64,000 nucleotides of DNA from Myroides sp. N17-2 (GTDB lineage Bacteria; Bacteroidota; Bacteroidia; Flavobacteriales; Flavobacteriaceae). This document shows, in pieces, positions 51,500 through 59,468 of this stretch. Each line of letters begins with the position of its first letter. Positions within the stretch are counted from its first letter, which is position 1. A program made the translations under genes and the position numbers. The stretch spans positions 1 to 64,000 of the forward strand of contig NZ_NSGJ01000009.1 in the NCBI RefSeq assembly GCF_002286775.1. The letters are read 5' to 3'. The notes under the pieces were generated by a model. That model saw nothing but the letters and a program-made list of their open reading frames with translations, was not told where the DNA came from and did not search any database.

Positions 51500-52060
51500 A
51501 AAATCCCCATCACATATCCACAATCAATATCCGCAGCATATTTCCGCAACGTATATCCACAACACATTTCCGCAATCATTATCCGCAACACATATCCGCA
51601 ACGCATTTCCGCAATCGTACGGATGTATTACATACATCCAAATAAAACATCCTTGGATGTTTTCATAATAATTATGTGTCGACATTGTGTGATATACATC
51701 CACAATCAATATCCGCAACGCATTTCCACAACGGTACGGGCATATTACTATACGCCCAAATAAAACATCCTTGGATGTTTTCATAATGATTACGTATCAA
51801 TATTACGTAATATACATTGTGTGACGAATGGACGTGATGTGTATCGTGGCTACTAGATAAGATGTATGTAATCATCCCTACGATTGTGTGCCAACATTGT
51901 GTGCCAACATTGTGTGCCGACATTGTGTATCAATATTACGTGATATAGATCGTGGCTACTGGATAGGATGTATGTAATCATCCCTACGATTGTGTGCCGA
52001 ATGGACGTGATGTGAATTACGTGCCGACATAGCGTGATATACATCCCCACAAAACACCCC
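51500..52060. repeat. Repeat block with covarying hairpins
   Basis: Runs of ATCCGCAACGCATTTCC variants, hairpins at 51621-51639 (GGATGTAT/ATACATCC) and 51738-51757 (GGGCATAT/ATACGCCC, one mismatch), each followed by AAAACATCCTTGGATGTTTT. Diverged copies follow near 51862 and 51968. Leftward frames here are spurious. Confidence 0.8.
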
Positions 52061-52139
52061 TATATTATTACCAAAATCACTCTAATTCTTTTAAAAATAG
52101 TATTTTTTACTCTTCTCAAAACGAACTATAAAAACCTTT

Positions 52140-52330
52140 AAAAAAATGGTTCGACAATTACCGAACCACACCACAAACCCAATGACACACAGGGATAAAC
52201 AAGTTTTATTCGAGATTTGTTCGGGACTCCTTCGGAAGAGGTTCGGAAAAAAGGGCCTTTTTCCGAACAAGCCCCGAACAAACACCAAACTAAACTGCAT
52301 AATAGCCCGAAAATACTGAGATACAAGCCA
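52140..52330. other. Foldable GTTCGG-rich intergenic segment
   Basis: Hairpin TGGTTCG/CGAACCA (52147-52168). Outer stem TTTGTTCGGG (52216-52225) with CCCGAACAAA (52273-52282) encloses the perfect hairpin GTTCGGAAAAA/TTTTTCCGAAC (52241-52268). A CTTCGG word lies inside. No reading frame is convincing. It could be a non-coding RNA or a repeat cluster. The stretch from there to 52590 holds nothing else I can name. Confidence 0.45.
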
Positions 52331-52593
52331 GTATTAATCCAAATAGAAACTAAATGAGAAACGCAAAATGAGATTATTTTAACCTTTAAAAAATGGTGTT
52401 TTTTAGAGATTCTAAGGAAGGTGAATTTGCTTATTTTTTATATACTTTTTAGGTTCAAAAAGCATTCAGATAGGTTTCTGATTTGAAGCAAAATACAGTA
52501 CAAAGATACAAAAACAATTAAGAAGTATAAATTAAGAATCAGTGTTTTTATGGCATAAAGTAATATAGACTGCAGTTACCTTTAAAAAAGAAA

Positions 52594-52640
52594 CAAAAAA
52601 AAACCAGTACACAGCATTAATATGACACTGTATACTGGTT
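52594..52640 (-). terminator. Terminator of pyrR-pyrB
   Basis: On the minus strand AACCAGTATACAG pairs with CTGTGTACTGGTT (one wobble), followed by a run of eight or more Ts. Confidence 0.85.
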
Positions 52641-52677
52641 ATAAGATATAAAATAAGCCTTTTAAAAAAGGCTGTAA

Positions 52678-53604
52678 TTACTTAATTTTAGAAGCTAATA
52701 GGTAGGTAACAGCCATACGTACTGCTACTCCATTCTCTACTTGATCTAAGATCACGGCTTGCTGTGAGTCTGCTACATCCGAAGTAATCTCTACTCCTCT
52801 GTTAATAGGCCCTGGGTGCATCACGATGATCTCTTTATTTAGAGAATCTAATAGTGCCTTATCTAGTCCATACTGCTGTGCATACTCTCGTGTATTAGGG
52901 AAATAACTAAAGTCTAAACGCTCGTTCTGAACGCGTAGCATATTCGCTACATCACACCACTCAAGTGCTTTTCTTAAGTCAGACTCTACTTTCACTCCTA
53001 GACTCTCGATATACTTAGGGATAAGGGTCTTCGGTCCACATACTTTTACTTCTGCTCCCTGCATCTGTAAAGCGAATATATTAGATAGTGCTACACGCGA
53101 GTGTAGGATATCCCCTACGATCACGACTTTCTTACCTGCTACATCACCTAGTTTCTCGCGGATAGAATAACTGTCTAATAACGCCTGTGTAGGGTGCTCG
53201 TGTGCTCCATCACCTGCGTTGATAATACTAGCACTAACGTTCTTAGATAAGAAGTGAGCTGCTCCAGCATCGCTGTGGCGCATCACGACCATATCTACTT
53301 TCATCGCTAAGATATTATTAACGGTATCGATTAGGGTTTCTCCTTTCTTAACAGAAGACTGAGCAGCAGAGAAGCTGATAACATCTGCAGACAGACGTTT
53401 TTGTGCTAATTCGAAAGACAACTTGGTACGTGTACTGTTTTCAAAAAAGATATTAGCAATAGTAATATCTCTAAGAGAAGGAACTTTCTTAATCGGGCGA
53501 TTAATTACTTCTTTAAAGTGATCAGCTGTTTCGAATATTAAATCAATATCATTCTTAGTGATATACTTAATTCCCAAAAGGTGATTTACGCTTAATTCTT
53601 TCAT
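52678..53604 (-). CDS. pyrB: Aspartate carbamoyltransferase catalytic chain
   Basis: 308 aa. Second step of pyrimidine synthesis: carbamoyl phosphate plus aspartate to carbamoyl aspartate. Seen: carbamoyl-phosphate motif FFENSTRTK (53-61), INAGDGAHEHPTQALLD with HPTQ, VVIVGDILHSRVALSN, and the aspartate-site MHPGPINRGVEI. It lies 27 bp after pyrR in one operon. No pyrI is seen, so this is the unregulated trimer type. Confidence 0.97.
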   Translation of the reverse strand: MKELSVNHLLGIKYITKNDIDLIFETADHFKEVINRPIKKVPSLRDITIANIFFENSTRTKLSFELAQKRLSADVISFSAAQSSVKKGETLIDTVNNILAMKVDMVVMRHSDAGAAHFLSKNVSASIINAGDGAHEHPTQALLDSYSIREKLGDVAGKKVVIVGDILHSRVALSNIFALQMQGAEVKVCGPKTLIPKYIESLGVKVESDLRKALEWCDVANMLRVQNERLDFSYFPNTREYAQQYGLDKALLDSLNKEIIVMHPGPINRGVEITSDVADSQQAVILDQVENGVAVRMAVTYLLASKIK

Positions 53605-53631
53605 TGTACTTCTAATAGTAGATTTAGGTAG

Positions 53632-54180
53632 TTAGTTTTTATCAATTTCTTCTAGTAAGACTGCGTCTTCCTGTTCGTGCTCAGACCAGTGTACACGGAT
53701 AGTCTCTTCTCCGAAGGCATCTACCTGTCTCCCTCTATAATCGGGTTGGATCGGTAGGTGACGACTAAATCGACGATCTATCAGTACTAATAATTCGATC
53801 TCAGCAGGACGTCCGAATGACTGTATAGCGGTGAGTGCGGCACGTATACTGCGTCCTGTGTAAAGCACGTCGTCTATAAATACGACTTTCTTATCTTCTA
53901 CTAAGAAGTCTATTTGGGTTTTATTTGCTTCAAGAGTCTTTTGATTTCTTCTAAAGTCATCGCGGAAGAATGTGATATCTAAGAACCCTAGCGGTATATC
54001 AGATATACCATACTCTGTCTTTAGAATATTCATTATTCGCTCTGCAAGAAATTTACCACGTGGTTGTATCCCAATAAGAAGGGTGTTAGAAAAATCAAGA
54101 TGTTTCTCTACTAATTGACAAGCCAAACGGTGTAGAATGATATCAATCTCTTTTGAAGTAAGTAATACTTTTGGATTCAT
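53632..54180 (-). CDS. pyrR: PyrR bifunctional regulator/uracil phosphoribosyltransferase
   Basis: 182 aa from the ATG at 54180 (MNPKVLLTSKEIDIIL); the open frame to 54381 merely translates repeats. The PRPP motif VVFIDDVLYTGRSIRAAL is clear, and IGIQPRGKFLAERI and DITFFRDDFRR are PyrR-specific. PyrR binds pyr mRNA in response to UMP and also makes UMP from uracil. It precedes pyrB by 27 bp. I could not find a clear PyrR-binding attenuator in the leader, which is filled by repeats beyond 54290. Confidence 0.94.
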   Translation of the reverse strand: MNPKVLLTSKEIDIILHRLACQLVEKHLDFSNTLLIGIQPRGKFLAERIMNILKTEYGISDIPLGFLDITFFRDDFRRNQKTLEANKTQIDFLVEDKKVVFIDDVLYTGRSIRAALTAIQSFGRPAEIELLVLIDRRFSRHLPIQPDYRGRQVDAFGEETIRVHWSEHEQEDAVLLEEIDKN

Positions 54181-55223
54181 ATATAAAGAGTTGTGTTTGG
54201 GGGGTAAATTTACAATTAAATATTGTTTAGTACCATTTTTATATTGTTTTTTTGTGAAGGTGTGATGTTGTGTTTTTGTTGTTTGCCTTTCAGGCATTAA
54301 GGGATGTGGATTGTGTGGATGTATGCAATATATTTTGTCGATATGTTTAACCACCCAATACATATCACGTCCATTCGGCACACAATCGTAGGGACGTATT
54401 ACATACGTCCTACCCAGTAACCACGATACATATCACGTCCATTCGGCACACAATCGTAGGGACGTATTACATACGTCCTACCCAGTAACCACGATACACA
54501 TCACGTCCATTCGGCACACAATATACATCCACAATACATATCACGTCTATTCGGCACACAATCGTAGGGACGTATTACATACATCCTACCCAGTAACCAC
54601 GATACACATCACGTCCATTCGGCACACAATATACATCCACAATACATATCACGTCCTGTTAGCACGTAATATACATCCACAATATATATCACGTCCATTC
54701 GGCACACAATCGTAGGGACGTATTACATACGTCCTACCCAGTAGCCACGATACACATCACGTCCTGTTGGCACGTAATATACATCCACAATACATATCAC
54801 GTCCTGTCGGCACACAATATACATCCACAATACACATCACGTCCATTCGACGCGTAATCATTATGAAAACATCCAAGGATGTTTTATTTGGATGTATGTA
54901 ATACATCCCTACGATTGTGGATATACGTTGTGGATATTGATGGTGGATATTGTTTGTGGATATTGTTTGTGGATGTTGATGGTGGATATTGTTTGTGGAT
55001 ATACGTTGTGGATATTGATGGCGGAAATACGTTGTGGATATTGATTGTAGATATACGTTATGGATTTACTACTAAGATTAATAATCTTTTAAACACAAGT
55101 TAAAAACTGTTCACCGTAAACCGATAACCGTTAACCAATTAACCGTTAACTTTTTCTTCTCTTCTCTCTTATCTTTATAATCATATTAATATATTTGAAC
55201 TACTATTTAAAACAGGAATACAG
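54181..55223. repeat. 1-kb repeat block upstream of pyrR
   Basis: After about 110 bp of leader, repeats fill 54290-55130. The unit ACGTCCATTCGGCACACAAT + CGTAGGGACGTATTACATAC + GTCCTACCCAGTAACCACGA recurs, with hairpins at 54392-54410, 54460-54478, 54568-54586, 54716-54734 and 54890-54908. The AAAACATCCAAGGATGTTTT hairpin is at 54866-54885. Then come GTGGATATTGATGG-type short repeats (54915-55065) and a reverse GTTAAAAACTGTTCACC copy (55093-55150). Confidence 0.85.
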
Positions 55224-56054
55224 ATGATTAAGTTTAGATTATTAGTTATCATAACACTACTATTCACAGTATCTGCGAGTGCACAGCTTATAAAAGAAGC
55301 GCTTCCACTGACTGATAAAGTGATACAAAAAGAGCAATGGATACTACAAGACAAGGATAAAAATATCATACTTCAATGGACTGATACTGCGTTAGAGTTC
55401 ACGCTTGCGAATAAGGGTATTAATCAAAATCAGGAGAGAACTGTCTATGCTAAGATACCAATTAAGCAAGTCGAAGTCAATGCGGATGAGTATACTTTAC
55501 AAACTGGGGCGACAGAGTTCTTGCCTACTTTTGTTCAAATACAATGGTCTCAAGAGGATCAAGAGTTCTTTAGGGTATTAGAGAATAGCACTATTACGAT
55601 TAGTGGTGCTGAAGATGTCATCACGCTAAAAAAAGGAATGGATACGAAGTATAAACTGTATTCTAATAACCTTGATCGATTCTATAAGTTTGTCTCACGA
55701 TTTGACTGGGGATTGATTGCTTTAAACAGGAATTCGGATAAACTCCCTAAGATGGTTACTTCATTTGACTTTGAGAACCGAGTGATGACAGGTACGATAG
55801 ATAATGTCCCTTTTGTTGCTCAATTTGATGTTTCTTATAGTCAAAGTCAGTTCTCTTTTCACAGTATAACCTTTCATGCAAAGCACAAAGGTGGAAAAAG
55901 GGTAAAACGCAAAGATCTCAAAAGAGTAACTGATAAGTATGCGAAGTACTTTACTTCTAAGGTATATCACTATGATATCGCTGAGCAGACGCTTAATTTT
56001 TATCAAGGTGATCAGTTGGTGTTAATGTTTGGGTTTATGCCTAAACAGGAGTAG
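55224..56054 (+). CDS. Secreted META-like protein, degenerate paralogue
   Basis: 276 aa. Signal peptide about 1-20 (ends SASAQ). Length and layout match the protein at 56683: WILQDKDKNIILQWTDTALEF opens the first half, FDWGLIALNRNSDKLPKMVTSFDFENRVMTGT opens the second, and YHYDIAEQTLNFYQGDQLVLMF ends it. The GxxGCN signature of META/HslJ domains is absent from both halves. It is probably a diverged duplicate with changed function. Own transcription unit. Confidence 0.65.
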   Translation: MIKFRLLVIITLLFTVSASAQLIKEALPLTDKVIQKEQWILQDKDKNIILQWTDTALEFTLANKGINQNQERTVYAKIPIKQVEVNADEYTLQTGATEFLPTFVQIQWSQEDQEFFRVLENSTITISGAEDVITLKKGMDTKYKLYSNNLDRFYKFVSRFDWGLIALNRNSDKLPKMVTSFDFENRVMTGTIDNVPFVAQFDVSYSQSQFSFHSITFHAKHKGGKRVKRKDLKRVTDKYAKYFTSKVYHYDIAEQTLNFYQGDQLVLMFGFMPKQE

Positions 56055-56430
56055 TATGTTTTTTTTGTGGATATGCTGTATGGATGTGTAATGTTGGCAG
56101 GTAATTAACCACCCGCCCATTTGGCACGTAATCCATATTACGTTCATTCAGCACGTAATCATTATACCGTTGTGGAAATGCGTTGTAGATAATGATTATG
56201 GAAATGCGTTGTGCAGATGATTGTGGAATGTCAACATATAATCGTTATGAAAACATCCAAGGATGTTTTATTTGGACGTATGTAATACGTCCCTACGATT
56301 GTGGATATGCGTTGTGGATGATGATTGTGGAAATGCGTTGTGGATGATGATTGTGGATATACGTTGTGGATTTGTATTGCGGAAATGCGTTGTGAAAATG
56401 TGTTGTGTGGATATTGATGGCGGATAATAT
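56055..56430. repeat. Repeat block between META-like genes
   Basis: Short repeats GTGGAAATGCGTTG / GTGGATGATGATT (about 56170-56400). The paired hairpins are AAAACATCCAAGGATGTTTT (56250-56269) and GGACGTAT-GTA-ATACGTCC (56274-56292). Confidence 0.8.
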
Positions 56431-56509
56431 GATTGATAATTATGAACGTAAATTGACAGGTATAGCATATTATATCGATGCGATTATAGATGATGATTTA
56501 GTGTATTGA
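56417..56509 (+). CDS. Possible 30-codon small frame
   Basis: ATG at 56417 opens a frame of 30 codons (MADNMIDNYERKLTGIAYYI, then an acidic tail DAIIDDDLVY) that runs out of the repeat block into unique DNA. Composition looks protein-like, but there is no conserved family, promoter or terminator to support it. Confidence 0.15.
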   Translation: MADNMIDNYERKLTGIAYYIDAIIDDDLVY

Positions 56510-56682
56510 TAATATTTTGCTTATAAATTGGGATATTCATCAAGAATCACTATCTTTTCACAATCGTTATATCCGTATCTCTATGAAATACAAAAACATA
56601 GTTATCAATCATTTATGTATTCATAACTTAACATAGAGCAGTACAAAAACTATTTGATTTTAGAATTATTTTAATATTTATT

Positions 56683-57516
56683 ATGAAAAAATACGCTACA
56701 AGTTTATTTCTTTGTTTAACAAGCTTAGTAACTTTTGCGCAACAAGGCTCTACAGATTCTCAAGAAACTCATCCATTAGCTCCCGATGGAATATGGAATG
56801 TTAGATGGGTATTACAAGATAGCAGTACACCTGGTGTATTAAAACCAACGGATAAACACATTATGCTTAATCGCACGAATGGTTCTACTATTACAGGTTT
56901 TGCTGGATGTAATGTATTCGAGTTACCTGTATCAAGAACAGCTGTTGATTCAAAAGGAGTGCATATGACTACTCGTTTTGCTACCAAAACAGGGAAAGAG
57001 TGTGCTAATCAAGAAGCTTATACTGAGAATAAATTCTTAAAGCGTATCTCTAATGGTACTATCACTTTTAATGAGACTGAAGGGCAGTTACACTTACTTA
57101 CTAAAGATAAAGTGAAGTATATATTCGCTGATGAGAAACTAGAGAAGTCTGCTAAAGATGTTCGCCGTTATGACTGGAAGTTAGTTCAACTAGATGGTGA
57201 AACAGGAGGAAATTACAAACAGTGGATTACTTTTGATTTTCATTATTACGTAGTAAAAGGTGGAACAGGCTGTGCTAAGTTTGAAGTACCTTTCACATTA
57301 GATGGAAAGAATAATACGATTACCTTATTTGAAGTAAACCAAGACGATGCTAAATCTTGTGGAAATAGTCAAGACAATGCAACGAAAGATCACTTCCTTA
57401 AATACTTCGATAATTCAACGTATCAATTTAATGTAGCTGACGAAACATTAAGTATCTACCAAGGAGGTAAGATCGTAATGAAATTTGATCAAGTTAAGAA
57501 AAACACCCTTAAGTAA
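56683..57516 (+). CDS. Secreted protein with two META (HslJ-like) domains
   Basis: 277 aa. Signal peptide about 1-19 (ends TFAQ). Domain 1 (about 37-130): IWNVRWVLQDSSTPG with GFAGCNVFEL, the GxxGCN signature, and a second Cys in GKECANQEAY. Domain 2 (about 165-270): YDWKLVQLDGETGG with GGTGCAKFEV and AKSCGN. META domains occur in envelope stress proteins such as HslJ (novobiocin resistance) with unknown mechanism. Paralogous to the protein at 55224. A terminator follows. Confidence 0.75.
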   Translation: MKKYATSLFLCLTSLVTFAQQGSTDSQETHPLAPDGIWNVRWVLQDSSTPGVLKPTDKHIMLNRTNGSTITGFAGCNVFELPVSRTAVDSKGVHMTTRFATKTGKECANQEAYTENKFLKRISNGTITFNETEGQLHLLTKDKVKYIFADEKLEKSAKDVRRYDWKLVQLDGETGGNYKQWITFDFHYYVVKGGTGCAKFEVPFTLDGKNNTITLFEVNQDDAKSCGNSQDNATKDHFLKYFDNSTYQFNVADETLSIYQGGKIVMKFDQVKKNTLK

Positions 57517-57521
57517 TATCT

Positions 57522-57549
57522 AAAGCCTGTCCAAGTGACAGGCTTTTTT
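57522..57549 (+). terminator. Terminator of META protein gene
   Basis: AAAGCCTGTC (57522-57531) pairs with GACAGGCTTT (57537-57546), then T5. Confidence 0.9.
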
Positions 57550-57680
57550 GTTTACTATACAGTTACGTCGCATCACTCTAGCTATAGTAATATCCGTTAA
57601 AGAAAGATTAAGTTAGAGAAGTAAACCTTTTATAATCAATAAAAGTTCTAAATTAGTAGGCTAAATAACAGTATAGTTTT

Positions 57681-58223
57681 ATGAAAGCTTTAATTTTTAA
57701 TGGTTCTTTAGATGAAGAAGCATTCCGTACATCGCGACGCATTGCACAGTATTATACAGATCAGTTCATAAATTCTAATATTGAAGTACGACAGATTCAC
57801 TTATCCGATTTTGAGATTCCTATATTCCAAGCGAAGCTAATGGATAATATCCCATCGGATGTTATCACCTTTGCAGATGCTTTTCGCGAAGCAGACGTAA
57901 TGATTTGGCTTACTCCCCTCTACCACGGTAGTCTAACAGGAGTAATGAAGAATGCAATAGATTGGTTAGAAATAACAGCCAAAGACTCACCTGCTTACTT
58001 GACTAATAAAATAGTTGGGTTTACTTGTTGGTCAGCTGGTAATCAAGCCATGCAAGGTATACAAGCGTTAGATAACATCGCTAAGGCACTTAGAGCGTGG
58101 TCTCTGCCTTATGCTATACCTATTAGCAATTCTGATTTGTATGAGAATAACGACCTCTCTGAGGTGTATAAAAAGAAGATGTCGATGCTGACAGATCTAT
58201 TAATAGAAAGTCAATCGCGATAA
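57681..58223 (+). CDS. NADPH-dependent FMN reductase family protein
   Basis: 180 aa. Flavodoxin-like fold: FNGSLDEEAFRTSRRIAQYY (FMN phosphate loop, 7-26), MIWLTPLYHGSLTGVMKNAIDWLE (73-96, the TPxYxxSxxGxxKNAIDW pattern) and VGFTCWSAGNQAMQG. It reduces FMN, quinones or similar electron acceptors with NAD(P)H. Single gene. A MITE-like copy and then a terminator lie downstream. Confidence 0.88.
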   Translation: MKALIFNGSLDEEAFRTSRRIAQYYTDQFINSNIEVRQIHLSDFEIPIFQAKLMDNIPSDVITFADAFREADVMIWLTPLYHGSLTGVMKNAIDWLEITAKDSPAYLTNKIVGFTCWSAGNQAMQGIQALDNIAKALRAWSLPYAIPISNSDLYENNDLSEVYKKKMSMLTDLLIESQSR

Positions 58224-58230
58224 CAAATTA

Positions 58231-58386
58231 AACCCACATTACGCATTAGCCAAATACTACAAAGCAATTCTACTTATAGCTCTTTCATTAGCTCTAAAAC
58301 CATACTATAGTATGCTTGTATTGTTAATTCAGACCTATTTTGAATAATTACTTTTCGTCTATCTGTCTATCGCATAATTTAAATTT
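58231..58386. mobile_element. MITE-like element, second copy
   Basis: Starts AACCCACATTACGCATTAGC and continues with CAAATACTACAAAGCAATTC, ACCATACTATAGTATG and AATTCAGACCTATTTTG, all shared with the other copies. The right terminal repeat is worn (ATCGCATAATTT). It lies between the FMN reductase gene and its terminator. Confidence 0.65.
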
Positions 58387-58387
58387 A

Positions 58388-58422
58388 AAAAAAGCCTATT
58401 TGAGTTTCAAATAGGCTTTTTT
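58388..58422 (+). terminator. Terminator after FMN reductase
   Basis: AAAAAAGCCTATTTGA (58388-58403) pairs perfectly with TCAAATAGGCTTTTTT (58407-58422). Confidence 0.9.
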
Positions 58423-58433
58423 ACTACAAAGAA

Positions 58434-58460
58434 AAAGAGAGGCACCCCTGCCTCTCTTTT
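58434..58460 (+). terminator. Second hairpin terminator
   Basis: AAAGAGAGGCA (58434-58444) pairs with TGCCTCTCTTT (58449-58459) around CCCC. It follows the previous terminator by 11 bp and looks like a fail-safe or the end of a separate short transcript. Confidence 0.7.
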
Positions 58461-59251
58461 CCTATAAAACAATTTGAAAAACACCTTATTCGGACCCCAC
58501 TAAAGTCCTTTTCTTTAATTAACACTTCTCATTTAAGTACATAAAAAACCCTCTTCAAGCTTTCAAAAAAAAAATTTCTTTTTCATAAGCAATAATATAA
58601 AGAATTAAATCAAGCTTAGAAGAGGGTTATAAATTTAAAAGCCTTTATACATCATCAACCTTTTAAAAGGTGATTATATATTGACAATAAGACTTTCTGT
58701 TGATGCAACGTTATATTATATAGATGTGATTAACTTGGCTACAGTTGATGTTTCTAATGACTATGAAAAAATACTATTACTAAGAATAATAAAAAATAAA
58801 CATCTAAAAACCACTCTATTTAACAAACTCTTTTACATCAATAATATGTTGTTATGTTTTTTGTACAGGGCAAATATATAAATGTTTTCACCCCCTGCAA
58901 ACCCTCTAAATATTGCCATTTTATAGCAAATTCACCAATTGTAGTTTTACTAAAAACAATAATCACCAATTACAAAAAACAGTTTCTTTATGATAATTTT
59001 CACAATTAACAAACACTAAATCCCCCCACATTAAAATATAAAAAACACAATCATTCTTCATGAACTTCACAAATTAACTAAACTTAATACCCTAAATAAC
59101 AGTATATACCTTCAGCTACTACATGCAGTCTATTCACTATTCGTGAACCCTAAAAACACAATATTTAACTTATAATTAACATAAATTATTTAACTCTCAC
59201 ATCAATAATCAGGAATACAATCTATCAAATACAATAAAATATAATGCCCAT
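58461..59251. other. 0.8-kb AT-rich gap with long-range stem
   Basis: AACCCTCTTCAAGCTT (58547-58562) and AAGCTTAGAAGAGGGTT (58612-58628) can pair around a 49-nt loop, a candidate structured RNA. A 66-codon rightward frame at 58681-58881 has unlikely composition and I do not count it. From 58.9 to 59.25 kb the DNA is A+C-rich and featureless, like 15.9-17.1 kb. Confidence 0.45.
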
Positions 59252-59409
59252 AAACCCAGATTCCGCATTAGCCAAATACTACAAAGCAATTCTACTTTAT
59301 AGGTCTTTCATTAGCGCTATAACCATACTATAGTATGCTGAAATCACTAATTCAGACCTATTTTGTATAATTACTTTTCGCTTATCTGTCTATCGCTGAT
59401 TTTGGGTTT
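59252..59409. mobile_element. MITE-like element, third copy
   Basis: Left end AAACCCAGATTCCGC (worn), right end GCTGATTTTGGGTTT. Internal words CATTAGCCAAATACTAC, AACCATACTATAGTATG and AATTCAGACCTATTTTG are shared with the copy at 36116-36271, which lies in the opposite orientation. It sits just beyond the terminator of the PorE-like gene. Confidence 0.7.
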
Positions 59410-59414
59410 AACGC

Positions 59415-59452
59415 AAAAAGGCAGTGAATCATCACTGACTCACTGCCTTTCT
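59415..59452 (-). terminator. Terminator of PorE-like gene
   Basis: AAAGGCAGTGA (59417-59427) pairs with TCACTGCCTTT (59440-59450). On the minus strand the left arm's A-run reads as T5. Confidence 0.85.
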
Positions 59453-59468
59453 CTTTAATCAAATGTTA

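Noticed and set aside
51292..52326. Several leftward frames rich in Cys, His and Tyr
   Set aside because: They are translations of the ATCCGCAACGCATTTCC and hairpin repeats or of the foldback at 52.2 kb.
54181..54381. N-terminal extension of PyrR
   Set aside because: The extra 67 codons run through the leader and dispersed repeats; PyrR homology starts at the ATG at 54180.
58681..58881. 66-codon rightward frame
   Set aside because: Ile/Leu/Asn-rich AT-driven composition, no family, and no promoter or terminator fitting it.
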